Origin: Amycolatopsis sp. NBC_01480
GTDB taxonomy: Bacteria > Actinomycetota > Actinomycetes > Mycobacteriales > Pseudonocardiaceae
Length of the DNA stretch: 64,000 bases
Direction of reading: 5' to 3'
Assembly: GCF_036227205.1 (NCBI RefSeq)
Contig: NZ_CP109442.1
Location: 9,858,001 to 9,922,000, forward strand
The position numbers and the translations under genes were made by a program. The notes under the pieces were generated by a model, which did no database searches, was not told where the DNA came from, and saw only the letters and a list, made by a program, of their open reading frames with translations. Position 1 is the stretch's first letter; each line of letters begins with the position of its first letter. Below, one piece after another: positions 7,294 to 18,034 of the stretch.

Positions 7294-8157
7294 TCAGGAG
7301 CTGATGGTCGGCAGCTCCGGCGCCGAGACGTCGTAGACCTTGCCCGGCTGGGTGAGCAGGGCGGCGAGCACCTCGGCCTTGCGGTCGGCCTTCCCGGCGT
7401 CGCCCCAGCGGACGGTCTGGCCGCCGGCCAGGGTGAACTCGACGCTGGCGGGCGTCTGCGCGGTGGCCGTGGTGACCTGCTTGAGCATGGCCTGCGGGAT
7501 CACGCCGAGCACCGCCGTCACCGCGCGGGTCACCGGGTCGTCCGCGGAGACCTTGGGCAGCTTCAGCTCGGGCAGGCCCGCCGGCCGGGTCTTGACCGTC
7601 TTGAACACGACGCCGCCGCCGTCGACGAGGTGGAAGCCGTCGCCGCCCGGGCCGCTGTCGAAGAACGCGATCGCCGTCCGCTCGGTCACCGCGATCTCCA
7701 CGGTGCTGGGCCACGAGCGCGACACGTCCACGGTCGCGATGCCGGACATCGCCGCCACCCGGTCGCGGATCGCGTCGACGTCCACCCGCAGCATCGGCTT
7801 GTCGGCCGGGACCGCCGCGGTCGCCCGGATCTGGTCCGCCGACACCTGTTTCGCGCCCTGCACCGCGACGTCCTTCACGCCGAGCAGCGAGCTGAAGAAC
7901 AGGAAGTACACCAGCGCGACGAGGGTGAGCACCGAAAGCAGCGCCACCCAGCGCCGGCGGATCTCCGCGCGCCGGGTGGGCCGGACGCGCTTCGCCGAAG
8001 CCGGGGCCGGGGCAGTCGAACGCGGCGAGCGGCTCGACCGCGTACGGCGCCGCTCCTCTTCCGAACGCCGGCCCCGCCGCTCCCGCGCCAGGGCAGCCCG
8101 GTCCCGCTCGCCCTGCTCGGACTCGGGCGGCCGGCGGTGCTCGCGGGTCGGGCTCAT
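7294..8157 (-). CDS. ftsQ: Cell division protein FtsQ
   Basis: 287-residue bitopic divisome protein linking early and late division proteins. It has a long basic cytoplasmic tail rich in Arg, Glu and Ser (1-70), one membrane span (about 71-91, [19 protein letters not shown]), a POTRA domain (about 93-162, starting [17 protein letters not shown]) and the FtsQ/DivIB domain with [18 protein letters not shown]. The C-terminus looks complete. It overlaps murC by 4 bp and is the last gene of the dcw block in this window; ftsZ, which usually follows, is absent. Confidence 0.93.
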   Translation of the reverse strand: MSPTREHRRPPESEQGERDRAALARERRGRRSEEERRRTRSSRSPRSTAPAPASAKRVRPTRRAEIRRRWVALLSVLTLVALVYFLFFSSLLGVKDVAVQGAKQVSADQIRATAAVPADKPMLRVDVDAIRDRVAAMSGIATVDVSRSWPSTVEIAVTERTAIAFFDSGPGGDGFHLVDGGGVVFKTVKTRPAGLPELKLPKVSADDPVTRAVTAVLGVIPQAMLKQVTTATAQTPASVEFTLAGGQTVRWGDAGKADRKAEVLAALLTQPGKVYDVSAPELPTISS

Positions 8158-9581
8158 GCGCCGGCGGTCCGCCGGTCCAGCTCGGCCAGGATCTCCGGGC
8201 CCAGCTGCGTGACGTCGCCCGCGCCCATGGTGACCACCAGGTCGCCCGGCTTCACCAGGTCGGCGACCAGGCGGGCGGCGACGTCGAACGCGGGCTCGTA
8301 GCGCACGGAACCGCGCACCTGGTCCGCGATCAGCGCGCCGGTGACCCCGGGCACGGGCTCTTCACGCGCGCCGTAGACGTCCAGCACCACGATCTCGTCG
8401 GCCAGCGAAAGGGCCTCGGCGAACTCGCGCGCAAACGTCTGCGTGCGGGAGTACAGATGCGGCTGGAAGACCACCAGCACCCGGCCCTCCCCCGCGGCGG
8501 TCCGCACCGCGCGCAGCTGCGCGTCGACCTCCGTCGGGTGATGGGCGTAGTCGTCGTAGACCCGGACGTCGCCCGCGCGGCCCTTGAACTCGAACCGGCG
8601 GCGGACCCCGCCGAACGCGGCCAGCCCCTCGGCCAGCCCGGCCACCGGGGCGCCCAGCTCGGCGCCGGCGAGCAGCGCGGCGATCGCGTTCAGCGCCATG
8701 TGCTCACCCGGCACCGCCACGCGGACGTCCAGTTCCTCGCCGTCCAGCGCGATCCGCACGACCCCGCCGTCGGGCGCCGGGGTGTAGTCGAGCACCCGGG
8801 CGTCACCGGCACCGGTGGCCGCGCGGCCGTAGCGGCGCACGCGCACGCCCGCCGCCTCGGCCTCGTCGCCCAGCTTGGCCGCGCCCTCGTCGTCGGCGCA
8901 GACGACCAGCAGGCCGCCCGGCTCGATCCGGGCGACGAACTCGGTGAACACCCGCACATACGCCTCGGCGGTGCCGTGGTGGTCGAGGTGGTCCGGCTCG
9001 ACGTTCGTCACCACCGCCACCGACGGGGTGTAGGTCAGGAACGAGCCGTCGCTCTCGTCGGCCTCCGCGACGAAGATGCCGCCCCCGCCGTGGTGCGCGT
9101 TCGCGCCGGACTCGTTGAGGTCGCCGCCGATCGCGAAGGACGGATCCATCCGGCAGTGCTGCAGCGCGACGGTGAGCATCGAGGTGGTCGAGGTCTTGCC
9201 GTGGGTGCCGGCGATGCAGGCGACCCGGTGCCCGGCCATCAGCCCGGCCAGCGCCTGCGCCCGGTGCAGCACCGGGATGCCGCGCTCACGCGCGGCGGCC
9301 AGCTCCGGGTTGGTCTCCTTGATCGCGGTCGACACCACGACGGCGGACGGCGGCTCGGGCAGCGCGTCCAGGTTCTCCGCGCGCTGGCCGACGAACAGCT
9401 CGGCCCCTTGCGCGCGCAGGGAAAGCAGCGCGCGGGACTCCTTGGCGTCCGACCCCGACGCGAACGCGCCGCGGGCCAGCAGGATCCGGGCGATGCCGGA
9501 CATCCCGGCCCCGCCGATCCCGATCAGGTGCGCGCGGCGCAGCTCTTCCGGCAGCCGTGGTTCCGTCGATGATTCAGGCAC
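8154..9581 (-). CDS. murC: UDP-N-acetylmuramate--L-alanine ligase MurC
   Basis: 475-residue cytoplasmic ligase adding L-Ala to UDP-MurNAc with ATP, the first peptide step of peptidoglycan precursor synthesis. The N-terminal nucleotide motif [14 protein letters not shown] (21-34) and the ATP-binding loop [13 protein letters not shown] (124-136) are clear, as is [11 protein letters not shown] in the C-terminal domain, a MurC hallmark. It overlaps ftsQ by 4 bp and murG by 8 bp. The length is normal for actinobacterial MurC. Confidence 0.96.
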   Translation of the reverse strand: MPESSTEPRLPEELRRAHLIGIGGAGMSGIARILLARGAFASGSDAKESRALLSLRAQGAELFVGQRAENLDALPEPPSAVVVSTAIKETNPELAAARERGIPVLHRAQALAGLMAGHRVACIAGTHGKTSTTSMLTVALQHCRMDPSFAIGGDLNESGANAHHGGGGIFVAEADESDGSFLTYTPSVAVVTNVEPDHLDHHGTAEAYVRVFTEFVARIEPGGLLVVCADDEGAAKLGDEAEAAGVRVRRYGRAATGAGDARVLDYTPAPDGGVVRIALDGEELDVRVAVPGEHMALNAIAALLAGAELGAPVAGLAEGLAAFGGVRRRFEFKGRAGDVRVYDDYAHHPTEVDAQLRAVRTAAGEGRVLVVFQPHLYSRTQTFAREFAEALSLADEIVVLDVYGAREEPVPGVTGALIADQVRGSVRYEPAFDVAARLVADLVKPGDLVVTMGAGDVTQLGPEILAELDRRTAGA

Positions 9582-10701
9582 CGGCGGCCTCCAGCACGAT
9601 CTTGGCGAGCGTCTCGTCGGCCTCGCGGTGGCCCAGCCCGACCGCGGCCGAGCTCATCGCCGCGACCCGGGCGGCGTCGACGACCAGCGGCACGACCAGC
9701 TCGGCGATCTTGCCCGGCGAGAGGTCGGCGTCGGTCACCATCAGCGCGGCCCCGGCCTCGACCGCCGGCTGCGCGTTCACGGCCTGTTCGCCGTTGCCGT
9801 GCGGCAGCGGCACGAACACCGCGGGTAGCCCGACCGCGGACACCTCGGCCGCGGTCATCGCGCCCGAGCGGCACACCACGACGTCGGCCGCGGCGTAGGC
9901 CAGGTCCATCCGCTCCAGGTACGGCACCGGCACGTACGCCGGGCGGCCCGGGAACTCTTGCACCACAAGGGTGTTCTTCGGGCCGTGCGCGTGCAGCACG
10001 CCGATGCCGGCGTCGGCCAGCTCCTTGGCGGCGCCGGAGACGGCGGCGTTGATCGACGCCGCGCCCTGCGAGCCGCCGAACACCAGCAGCGTCGGGGCGT
10101 CCGGGTCGAGGTCGAAGAACTTGCGGGCCTCGGCGCGCAGCGCGGCGCGGTCCAGCGAGGTGATGGAGCGGCGCAGCGGGATGCCGACGACCTCGGCCTT
10201 CGGCAGCGGCGTGCCGGCCACGGCGACGGCGACCCGGGTGGCGAACCGCGCGCCCACCTTGTTGGCCAGGCCCGGCGCCTTGTTGGCCTCGTGCACGACG
10301 ATCGGCGTCCGGCCGCGCGCGGCCAGGTACGCCGGCAGCGCGACGTAACCGCCGAAGCCGACCACCACGTCCGCGCCGACGCGCTCGAGCACCTCACGCG
10401 TGCGGCGCACCGAATCGCGGACCTTCAGCGGCAGCCCGAGCAGCTCCGGCTTCAGCTTGCGCGGCAACGGCACCGGCGGGATCAGCTCGAGCGGGTAGCC
10501 GCGGGCGGGCACCAGCTTGTTTTCCAGGCCGCGCTCGGTGCCGAGCGCCACCACCTTCGCGTCCGGGCGCAGCCGCATCACGGCGTCGGCCAGCGCGAGC
10601 GCGGGTTCGATGTGGCCGGCAGTGCCACCTCCGGCGACGACCACCGTCGGCGCCTTGCCGACGGGCGATCGCTCGGCTCCCTTGACGGGCTTACTCACCA
10701 A
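9574..10701 (-). CDS. murG: MurG, lipid II-forming N-acetylglucosaminyltransferase
   Basis: 375-residue peripheral membrane GT-B enzyme that transfers GlcNAc from UDP-GlcNAc to lipid I to give lipid II. The first G-loop GGGTAGH is at residues 24-30. The donor-site motifs [11 protein letters not shown] and [21 protein letters not shown] are intact. It overlaps murC by 8 bp and ftsW by 7 bp. An ATG at 10701 gives an 18-residue extension before the fold; a shorter start is possible but no better ribosome-binding site is seen. Confidence 0.95.
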   Translation of the reverse strand: MVSKPVKGAERSPVGKAPTVVVAGGGTAGHIEPALALADAVMRLRPDAKVVALGTERGLENKLVPARGYPLELIPPVPLPRKLKPELLGLPLKVRDSVRRTREVLERVGADVVVGFGGYVALPAYLAARGRTPIVVHEANKAPGLANKVGARFATRVAVAVAGTPLPKAEVVGIPLRRSITSLDRAALRAEARKFFDLDPDAPTLLVFGGSQGAASINAAVSGAAKELADAGIGVLHAHGPKNTLVVQEFPGRPAYVPVPYLERMDLAYAAADVVVCRSGAMTAAEVSAVGLPAVFVPLPHGNGEQAVNAQPAVEAGAALMVTDADLSPGKIAELVVPLVVDAARVAAMSSAAVGLGHREADETLAKIVLEAAGA

Positions 10702-12185
10702 GTACCTCTCCGGTTCGCGGTGCCCCTGGCCCCGCGGTTCGCTGTTGTCCGCGCCGCGCTGGTGCGCGCGGTGGTGGTCCGCCGCACGGGTTGCCGGACC
10801 GTCCGGCGACGCTCTTGTGCCGGTGCGGGCCGGGCTGTGCGCGGCGCCGGCCGGGCTGTCTTCGCCCCCGACGCCGGGCCGCGGGCGGCCTGACCCTTGC
10901 GGGTGGTCGGCGGGCGGTACGGATCGGGTGCGGGCAGCCGCAGCAGGCGTCCGAATTTACCCGGGCCTTGCGAGCGCAGTGCGGCCACCGCCTCCGGCTC
11001 GTGCCGGGCGGCGTTGGCGAGCACGCCCATGATGAGCATGGTGATCACCAGCGAGGTGCCGCCGTAGGAGATCAGCGGCAGCGTGACGCCGGTGACCGGC
11101 AGCAGGCCGACCACGTAGCCGATGTTGATGGCGGCCTGCGCGACCAGGAACATGGTGAGCGTGCCGGAGACGATCCGGATCCACGGGTCGATGTTGCGGG
11201 TGGCGATGCGCAGGCCCACCACGGCGACCGCGGCGAACAGCGCCAGCACCACCGCGCAGCCGACGAACCCGAGCTCCTCGCCGATCAGCGCGAAGATGAA
11301 GTCGTTCTGCACGTTGGGCAGGTAGCCCCAGTTGGACGCGCCCTGGCCGAGGCCCTTGCCGAACAGGCCGCCGTCGGCGAGCGCGAGCTTGGCCTGGTTC
11401 GCCTGGTAGCCCTCGACCGTGGTGTCGGCGTTCGGCGAGAGGAACGACATCACGCGCTTGAGCCGGTACGGGGCGATGATCGCCAGCACCAGCACGCCGG
11501 CCAGGCCGCCCGCGAGCAGCACGCCGAACAGCCGTTTCGGGGCGCCCGCGAACCACAGCAGGGCCAGCAGCACCACGGCCAGGGTGACCGTGCCGCCGAG
11601 GTCGGGCTGCAGCATGACCAGCGCGAACATCACCAGCGCCACCGGGACCACCGGCACCAGCAGATGCCGCCACTGGTGGATCACGTTGTACTTGATCACC
11701 AGGATGTGCGCGCCCCAGAACGCCAGCGCCACCTTCGCGGCCTCCACCGGCTGGAAGGTGAACACCCCCAGCTTGAACCAGCCCTGCGAGCCGTTGACCG
11801 TCGAGCCGAGCGGTGTGAGCACCAGCAGCAGCAGGCCGAGGCAGAGCACCACCATGGTGGCCGACATCCGGCGGATCCGCTCCAGCTTCACCCGCAGGCC
11901 GACCCAGAACACCACCGAGCCGATCGCGACGAACATCAGCTGCCGCATGAACATCGAGTAGACGCCGCTGCCGGTCTTCGGGTCGTAGGAGGCGACCGAG
12001 GACGCGGACAGCACCATGACCATGCCGATCACAGTCAGCACCCCGGTCAGCGCCAGCACCAGGTGGAACGAAGCCAGCGGCCGGGACAGCCAGGCGGTCA
12101 GCGCCGAGCGGAACGCCACGAACGGGCTCTCCTTGCGCTCCCGCCGCGGCCGGCCTTCGGTCTTCTTCTCGTCAACTGCCGTCAT
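10695..12185 (-). CDS. ftsW: FtsW, septal SEDS peptidoglycan glycosyltransferase
   Basis: 496-residue SEDS-family polymerase working with FtsI at the septum. About ten membrane helices run from residue 39 to about 405, with the family motifs [39 protein letters not shown] and the SYGGTSL loop near the end of the membrane core. After the last helix there is an extended tail of roughly 85 residues rich in Arg, Pro, Ala and Thr (from [11 protein letters not shown] onward). The ATG at 12185 follows the usual MTAVDEKK type of N-terminus and overlaps murD by 14 bp. Confidence 0.94.
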   Translation of the reverse strand: MTAVDEKKTEGRPRRERKESPFVAFRSALTAWLSRPLASFHLVLALTGVLTVIGMVMVLSASSVASYDPKTGSGVYSMFMRQLMFVAIGSVVFWVGLRVKLERIRRMSATMVVLCLGLLLLVLTPLGSTVNGSQGWFKLGVFTFQPVEAAKVALAFWGAHILVIKYNVIHQWRHLLVPVVPVALVMFALVMLQPDLGGTVTLAVVLLALLWFAGAPKRLFGVLLAGGLAGVLVLAIIAPYRLKRVMSFLSPNADTTVEGYQANQAKLALADGGLFGKGLGQGASNWGYLPNVQNDFIFALIGEELGFVGCAVVLALFAAVAVVGLRIATRNIDPWIRIVSGTLTMFLVAQAAINIGYVVGLLPVTGVTLPLISYGGTSLVITMLIMGVLANAARHEPEAVAALRSQGPGKFGRLLRLPAPDPYRPPTTRKGQAARGPASGAKTARPAPRTARPAPAQERRRTVRQPVRRTTTARTSAARTTANRGARGTANRRGTW

Positions 12186-13593
12186 TCGGGGCCCCCGCCG
12201 CACCGTCGGCCAGGACACGCACCGCGCTCGCGAACGCGTCGCCGCGCGCGCCGTAGCTCGGGAACATGTCCAACGACGCCGCGGCGGGAGCGAGCAGCAC
12301 CACGTCACCGGGTCGAGCCATCGCGCTGGCCGCACTCACCGCCGCAGTCATGGGCTCATCGTCACCCGGACGGAGGCTGTTGACCGGGACATCCGGCGCG
12401 TGTCGCGCCACAGCGGCCGCGATCACGGGTGAATCCACCCCGAGTAGCACAACCCCGCGCAGGCGGCCGGCGATCGAGGCCACCAGTTCGTCGATCGAGG
12501 CGCCTTTGAGCTGGCCGCCGGCGATCCACACGACGCTGGCGTGCGAACGCAGGGACCCGGCGGCCGCGTGCGGGTTGGTGGCCTTGGAGTCGTCGACGTA
12601 GCGGACGCCGTCGATCTCGCCGACCTCGGAGGCGCGGTGCGGCGCGGGCTGGTACTCGCGCAGTCCTTTGAGGACAGCCTCGGGGCCGGCGCCGTGGGCG
12701 CGGGCGAGCGCGGCGGCGGCCAGCGCGTTCGCGACGTTGTGCGGTCCGGCCGGGCGGACGTCGGACAGCGTCGCCAGCTCCTCCGCGCTGGTCGCCGGGT
12801 CGGGGACAAAAGCCCGGTCCACCAGCAGGTCCTCGACCAGGCCGAGTTCGCCGGCGGACGGCGTGTCCAGCCGGAACCCGACGCGGCGGGCGCCCCGGGG
12901 GGCGTGCTCCTCGGCGAGCCGGGTGGACCAGTCGTCCTCGGCGTTGTGCACGACGACGCGCGAGTGCGTGTGCGCGCGGCCCTTCGCCGCGGCGTACTCC
13001 TCCATCGAGCCGTGCCAGTCGATGTGGTCCTCGGCCAGGTTGAGCACCACGGACGCGTCCGGCGCCAGCGTCGAGGACCAGTGCAGCTGGAAGCTGGACA
13101 GCTCCACGGCGAGCACCGCGTGCCCGGCCCGGACCGCGTCCAGCACCGCGTAACCGACGTTCCCGCAGGCCACGGCGTCGGCCCCGGCCGCGCGCAGGAT
13201 CGACTCCAGCATGCCGACGGTGGTGGTCTTGCCGTTGGTCCCGGTGATCACCAGCCACGACGGCGGCCGCTCGCGCAGCTGCCCGACGCGCCAGGCCAGC
13301 TCGACGTCACCGATCACCTCGACCCCGGCCTCGGCCGCCGCGACCAGCAGCGGCGAGGTCGGCCGCCAGCCGGGGCTGGTCACCACCAGCGCCGTGCCCG
13401 GCGGCGGCTCGGTCAGCCCGGGCACCAGCTCGGCGCCGAGGCCGGCCAGCTCCGCCAGCCGCTCGGCGTTGCCGTCGGTGACCGTGACGTGCGCGCCCAG
13501 CTCCCGCAGGACCGGGACCACCGACTTCCCGGTGACCCCGGCGCCCGCGACGAGCACGGACCGGCCGTCGAGGTCCAGTGCGCCTCGGGACAA
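12172..13593 (-). CDS. murD: UDP-N-acetylmuramoyl-L-alanine--D-glutamate ligase MurD
   Basis: 473-residue Mur ligase that adds D-Glu. It has an N-terminal Rossmann-like part (VLVAGAGVTGKSVVPVL, 13-29), the ATP-binding loop TGTNGKTTTVGML (117-129), the central NLAEDHIDWHGSMEEYAAAK motif and the C-terminal YVDDSKATNPHAAAGSL motif. The start codon is TTG at 13593, only 3 nt after the mraY stop, so initiation probably depends on coupling. It overlaps ftsW by 14 bp. Confidence 0.95.
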   Translation of the reverse strand: MSRGALDLDGRSVLVAGAGVTGKSVVPVLRELGAHVTVTDGNAERLAELAGLGAELVPGLTEPPPGTALVVTSPGWRPTSPLLVAAAEAGVEVIGDVELAWRVGQLRERPPSWLVITGTNGKTTTVGMLESILRAAGADAVACGNVGYAVLDAVRAGHAVLAVELSSFQLHWSSTLAPDASVVLNLAEDHIDWHGSMEEYAAAKGRAHTHSRVVVHNAEDDWSTRLAEEHAPRGARRVGFRLDTPSAGELGLVEDLLVDRAFVPDPATSAEELATLSDVRPAGPHNVANALAAAALARAHGAGPEAVLKGLREYQPAPHRASEVGEIDGVRYVDDSKATNPHAAAGSLRSHASVVWIAGGQLKGASIDELVASIAGRLRGVVLLGVDSPVIAAAVARHAPDVPVNSLRPGDDEPMTAAVSAASAMARPGDVVLLAPAAASLDMFPSYGARGDAFASAVRVLADGAAGAPNDGS

Positions 13594-13596
13594 GGC

Positions 13597-14679
13597 TTAG
13601 CTCCCCAGGCCGAGCTGCTCGCTGTAGAACAGCCCGAGGCCGAACATGCAGCAGATTGCGGACAGCAGCCAGAACCGGATGATCACCGTCGTTTCCGCCC
13701 ACCCGGCTAGTTCGAAATGATGGTGGAAGGGCGCCATCCGGAACAGCCTTCGCCGCGTCGTGCGGAACACCGCGATCTGCGTGACCACCGAGATCATCTC
13801 GACCATGAACAGGCCGCCGATGACGATGGCGAGCAGCTCCGTGCGGGTGGTCATGGACAGCCCGGCGACCAGGCCGCCGAGCGCGAGCGAACCGGTGTCG
13901 CCCATGAAGATCTTGGCCGGCGCGGCGTTCCACCACAGGAAGCCGACACAGGCGCCGGTGGCCGCCGCGGCGACCACGGCCAGGTCCAGCGGGTCCCGCA
14001 CGTCGTAACAGGCGGGCGCCGGGTTGGGCGAGCAGGACAGCCGGGCCTGCCAGAACGAGATCACCACGTACGTCGCGAGCACCATCGCCGCGGCGCCGCC
14101 GGCCAGCCCGTCGAGGCCGTCGGTGAAGTTCACCGCGTTCGACCAGCCGGAGATCACGATGTAGCAGAAGATCACGAACACGATCGACGGGAACGTGATC
14201 AGCGCCAGGTCACGCGCGTAGGACAGGCTCTGCGACGCCGGGGTGAGCCCGTGCTCGTCGGCGAACTGCAGCGACAGCACCGCGAACACGATGGTGACCA
14301 CGAGCTGGCCGACCAGCTTGGCGGTCTTGTTCAGGCCGAGGTTGCGCTGCCTGCGGATCTTGATGAAGTCGTCGAGGAAGCCGACGATGCCCAGGCCCAC
14401 GGCCAGCATCAGCACCAGCAGGCCGGACGCGGACGGGGCCGCGCTGTGCGAGTTGCCGAGCCAGCCGACCAGGTGCGCCACGAAGTAGCCGACGACCATC
14501 GCGATGATGATCGCGACGCCACCCATGGTCGGGGTGCCGCGCTTCGACTTGTGGCCCTGCGGGCCTTCTTCGCGGATCTCCTGCCCGAAGCCCTGCCGGG
14601 AGAAGACCCGGATCAGGTAGGGCGTGAGCAGGATGGAGACCAGCAGGCCCGCCGCGGCCGCGATCAGGATGTTGATCAC
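13597..14679 (-). CDS. mraY: MraY, phospho-N-acetylmuramoyl-pentapeptide transferase
   Basis: 360-residue polytopic enzyme that makes lipid I from UDP-MurNAc-pentapeptide and undecaprenyl phosphate. Conserved motifs are present: [16 protein letters not shown] (about 40-55), the [15 protein letters not shown] loop with the Asp pair, [23 protein letters not shown] and [12 protein letters not shown] near the C-terminus. The GTG start overlaps the murF stop (GTGA), as across most of this cluster. Confidence 0.96.
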   Translation of the reverse strand: MINILIAAAAGLLVSILLTPYLIRVFSRQGFGQEIREEGPQGHKSKRGTPTMGGVAIIIAMVVGYFVAHLVGWLGNSHSAAPSASGLLVLMLAVGLGIVGFLDDFIKIRRQRNLGLNKTAKLVGQLVVTIVFAVLSLQFADEHGLTPASQSLSYARDLALITFPSIVFVIFCYIVISGWSNAVNFTDGLDGLAGGAAAMVLATYVVISFWQARLSCSPNPAPACYDVRDPLDLAVVAAAATGACVGFLWWNAAPAKIFMGDTGSLALGGLVAGLSMTTRTELLAIVIGGLFMVEMISVVTQIAVFRTTRRRLFRMAPFHHHFELAGWAETTVIIRFWLLSAICCMFGLGLFYSEQLGLGS

Positions 14680-16199
14680 GCGTGACCACCGTTCGAGCGT
14701 TCGGAGGAGGGGGAGGACGGGAGTTCGGACGGGGAGGCTTCGGGGGGATCGGCGAGCAGCGCCTCGGCCACCCGCCAGAGGCCGGCCACCTTGGACGCCT
14801 TGACCAGCACGATGTCCCCGGGGCGGAGCTGATCGCGCAGCAGCGCGACGGCGGCGTCGATGTCCGGCACCAGCACCGACTCCTCGCCCCAGGAGCCCTC
14901 CTGGAACGCGCCCTGGTGCATGGCCGCGGCCTGCGGGCCGATCACCACGAGCTTGTCGATGTTGAGCCGGACGACGAGCCGGCCGATCGCGTCGTGCTCG
15001 TTCACCGCGTCCGCGCCGAGCTCGCCCATCACGCCGAGCACGGCCCAGGACCGCCGGCCGGACGCGCTCATCGACGCGAGCGCCTTGAGCCCGGCGCGCA
15101 TCGACTCGGGGTTGGCGTTGAACGCGTCGTTCAGGACGGTCACGCCGTCGGCGCGGGTGGTGACCTCCATCCTCCGGGCCGAGCGCCGCTGCAGCGCGGA
15201 CAGGTGCTCGCCGATCTGGGCGGGCGTCGCGCCGAGTTCCAGCGCGACGGCGGCCGCGGACAGGGCGTTGCCGACGTGGTGCTCGCCGTGCAGCGGCAGC
15301 TTCACCGATGCTTCGCCGGCCGGGGTGACCAGCCGGAACGACGCGCGGGCCTCATCGTCGAGGGTGATGCCGACGGCGCGGACCTGCGCCGAGGCCGTCT
15401 CCCCCACGCCGACCACACGGGCGGAGGTGCGGCTCGCCATGGCGGCGACCAGCGGGTCGTCCAGGTTCAGGATCGCGACGCCGTCTTCCGGCAGCGCCTC
15501 GACCAGCTCGCCCTTGGTCTTGGCGATGCCCTCGCGCGAGCCGAACTCGCCGATGTGGGAGGTGCCGACATTCAGCACGACGCCGATCTTCGGCGGCGCG
15601 ATCGCGGCCAGCTCGGCGATGTGCCCCGGCCCGCGCGCGGCCAGCTCCAGCACCAGGTACTTGGTGTCGCGGCCGGCCCGGAGCGCGGTCCACGGGTGGC
15701 CCAGCTCGCTGTTGAACGAGCCGGGCGGCGCGACGGTGGGGCCGAGCGGCTCCAGCAGCTGCGCGATCACGTCCTTGGTCGAGGTCTTGCCGGACGAGCC
15801 GGTCACGCCGACGACCGTCAGCCCGTCCGCGGCCAGCCGGTCCACCACGTGGCGGGCGAGCTTGGCCAGCGCGGCCAGCACGGCCGCGCCGGAGCCGTCG
15901 GTGTCGCCGGCCAGCGCCACCGAGCGCTCGTGCGCCTGCCCGGCGGGCAGCGGCGGGACGACCACGGCGGGCGCGTCCACCTCCCGGCCGGCCAGCACGG
16001 CGACGGCGCCGGCCGCCACCGCCTGCGCGGCGAAGTCGTGCCCGTCCACGCGCTCGCCCGGCAGGGCGGCGAACAGCCCGCCCGGGCCCAGCTTCCGCGT
16101 GTCGAACTCGACACTCCCCGTGACGACCGGGGAGCCGTCGGTCCCGTGCAGCCGGCCGCCGACAACGTCGGCGATCTCGGCCAGGCTGAGCTCGATCAC
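14676..16199 (-). CDS. murF: UDP-N-acetylmuramoyl-tripeptide--D-alanyl-D-alanine ligase MurF
   Basis: 507-residue Mur ligase that adds D-Ala-D-Ala, completing the pentapeptide. It shows the ATP-binding loop [14 protein letters not shown] (131-144), the [11 protein letters not shown] motif, [20 protein letters not shown] and [16 protein letters not shown]. The GTG start overlaps the murE stop by 4 bp; longer readings of this frame run over murE in another frame and are shadows. The C-terminus ends in a Ser/Pro-rich tail of about 25 residues and overlaps mraY by 4 bp. Confidence 0.95.
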   Translation of the reverse strand: MIELSLAEIADVVGGRLHGTDGSPVVTGSVEFDTRKLGPGGLFAALPGERVDGHDFAAQAVAAGAVAVLAGREVDAPAVVVPPLPAGQAHERSVALAGDTDGSGAAVLAALAKLARHVVDRLAADGLTVVGVTGSSGKTSTKDVIAQLLEPLGPTVAPPGSFNSELGHPWTALRAGRDTKYLVLELAARGPGHIAELAAIAPPKIGVVLNVGTSHIGEFGSREGIAKTKGELVEALPEDGVAILNLDDPLVAAMASRTSARVVGVGETASAQVRAVGITLDDEARASFRLVTPAGEASVKLPLHGEHHVGNALSAAAVALELGATPAQIGEHLSALQRRSARRMEVTTRADGVTVLNDAFNANPESMRAGLKALASMSASGRRSWAVLGVMGELGADAVNEHDAIGRLVVRLNIDKLVVIGPQAAAMHQGAFQEGSWGEESVLVPDIDAAVALLRDQLRPGDIVLVKASKVAGLWRVAEALLADPPEASPSELPSSPSSERSNGGHA

Positions 16200-17803
16200 G
16201 CACTCACCTCGAGATGCTTGCGAATGGCGGCCTCGAGCTCGTCCCGGTCGGAGAACGGGTGCACCACACCCTGGATCTCCTGACCGGTCTCGTGGCCCTT
16301 GCCGGCGATGAAGACGATGTCGCCCGCCTGGGCGAGCGAAACGGCGTGGGTGATGGCCTCGCGGCGGTCGCCGACCTCCAGCACCTCGCCGCCCTGGGAC
16401 GGCCCGACGCCGCGGGCGCCCGCGAGCATCGCCGCGCGGATCGCGTCCGGGTCCTCCGAGCGCGGGTTGTCGTCGGTCACGATGAGCACGTCGCTGCGGC
16501 GCGCGGCGGCCTCGCCCATCATCGGGCGCTTGGCGGTGTCGCGGTCGCCGCCGCAGCCGAGCACGGTGATGATCCGGCCGTCGGTGCGCGCCCGCAGCGC
16601 GTCCAGGCCCTGGGCCACGGCCGCGGGCTTGTGCGCGTAGTCGACCACCGCGGTGAAGTCCTGGCCCAGGTAGACGCGCTCCATCCGGCCGGGCACCTCG
16701 ACCGTGCCCAGGCCGCGGACGATGTCGGCCGTCCCGACCCCGGCGCTGCCCAGGATCGCGGCGGCGAGCACCGCGTTGGCCACGTTGAACGTGCCGGGCA
16801 GCGGGATCTTCGCCGCCGCGGTCAGCCCGTCCGGCCCGTGCAGGGTGAAGGTCTGCTCGCCGGCCGGGGTGGCCTCGATGTCCGAGGCGCGCCACAGCGC
16901 GTCGGTGCCCGGCTCGATCGACACGGTCACCGTCTGCGGCGTGAGCAGCGCCTGCCCCCACGCGCTGTCCACCACCACGACCTCGGTGGTGGAGCGGCCG
17001 TCGAACAGCAGCGACTTGGCCGCGAAGTACTCGGCCATGTCGTGGTGGAAGTCCAGGTGGTCCTGGGAGAGATTGGTGAACGCGCCGACCGCGAACCGGG
17101 TGCCGTTCGCCCGGCCCAGCGCGAGCGCGTGGCTGGAGACCTCCATCGGCACGTGCGTGACGCCGCGCTCCAGCATCACCGCGAGCAGCGCCTGCAGGTC
17201 CGGCGCCTCCGGCGTGGTGAAGCCGCTGACCAGGCGCTCGCCCGCGATCCGGGTCTCCACCGTGCCGATCAGGCCGGTGGTCAGCCCGGCCGCGCGCAGC
17301 CCGGCGTCGACCAGGTACGAGGTGGTGGTCTTGCCCGAGGTGCCGGTGACGCCCAGCACGGACAGCTGCAGCGAGGGCTCGCCGTAGATCCAGGCGGCGA
17401 TCTCGCCGAGCGCGGCCCGCGGGTCCGGATGCACGAGGATCGGCACGCCCGCGTCGCGCAGGGCGGGCCGCTCGGCGCCGGCCGGGTCGGTGAGCACCGC
17501 GGTGGCCCCGGCGGCCACGGCCTGGTCGCTGAAGTCGGCCCCGTGCGCGCGGGCGCCGGGCAGGCCGGCGAACAGGTCGCCGGGCAGCACGTGCTGCGCG
17601 CGCAGCGTGGTTCCGGCGACGGCGAGGTCGGCCGCCTCGGGGCGGTCGGCGATCAGCCGCGCGCCCGCTCGGGCGAGCAGCGTGGCCAGGGGCACCGGTT
17701 CGATCCGGGCCGGGCGCGGCGGTGCGGGGACCGCCTTCACCGGGCTGTCCGGCAGGGACGGGGCAGCCGGCCCGCTCTGGGGCTGGGACGAGGACACGGA
17801 CAC
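16196..17803 (-). CDS. murE: UDP-N-acetylmuramoyl-L-alanyl-D-glutamate--2,6-diaminopimelate ligase MurE
   Basis: About 535-residue Mur ligase that adds the third stem-peptide residue. The ATP-binding loop GVTGTSGKTTTSYL (151-164) and the CGGDRDTAKRPMM motif are intact. The DDNPRSEDP motif marks meso-diaminopimelate specificity, fitting an actinobacterium and the dapA gene in the same window. The GTG at 17803 gives a Pro/Ser-rich leader of about 35 residues; another GTG two codons later or a start further up at 17875 cannot be excluded, since no strong ribosome-binding site is seen. A hairpin lies between this gene and ftsI. Confidence 0.92.
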   Translation of the reverse strand: MSVSSSQPQSGPAAPSLPDSPVKAVPAPPRPARIEPVPLATLLARAGARLIADRPEAADLAVAGTTLRAQHVLPGDLFAGLPGARAHGADFSDQAVAAGATAVLTDPAGAERPALRDAGVPILVHPDPRAALGEIAAWIYGEPSLQLSVLGVTGTSGKTTTSYLVDAGLRAAGLTTGLIGTVETRIAGERLVSGFTTPEAPDLQALLAVMLERGVTHVPMEVSSHALALGRANGTRFAVGAFTNLSQDHLDFHHDMAEYFAAKSLLFDGRSTTEVVVVDSAWGQALLTPQTVTVSIEPGTDALWRASDIEATPAGEQTFTLHGPDGLTAAAKIPLPGTFNVANAVLAAAILGSAGVGTADIVRGLGTVEVPGRMERVYLGQDFTAVVDYAHKPAAVAQGLDALRARTDGRIITVLGCGGDRDTAKRPMMGEAAARRSDVLIVTDDNPRSEDPDAIRAAMLAGARGVGPSQGGEVLEVGDRREAITHAVSLAQAGDIVFIAGKGHETGQEIQGVVHPFSDRDELEAAIRKHLEVSA

Positions 17804-17962
17804 GCCCGAGAGGTTACCGAGGTCGCATTCGGGTGACCCAAGGCGGTACGGCCAATGTGTGCCCGGTCGGCACATGTGCTAAAGGCGGCCGCGGAGATCG
17901 TTACGGCGCAAGGACTTCCCGCACTGGCACCAGCCGATGTGGACGATCGCCGCCCCGACGCG

Positions 17963-18009
17963 GTCAAGGCCTCCTCACCCGCGCCGTACGCGGGTAAGGA
18001 GGCCTTGAC
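17963..18009. terminator. Strong hairpin between ftsI and murE
   Basis: Near-perfect 21-bp inverted repeat (17963-17983 with 17989-18009, one mismatch) and a 5-nt loop, starting 26 bp after the ftsI stop on the minus strand. No U-tract is present. In form it is an actinobacterial intrinsic terminator, which would separate mraZ-rsmH-ftsL-ftsI from murE and the rest of the cluster. About 160 bp remain between it and murE for a second promoter, though I could not pick a convincing one. Confidence 0.75.
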
Positions 18010-18034
18010 GTCGGTCTTGTGGCGCAGTTGTGGC

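Noticed and set aside
17804..17875. Longer MurE starting at 17875
   Set aside because: The added 24 residues contain no family similarity and lack a ribosome-binding site; GTG 17803 is preferred, though not proven.
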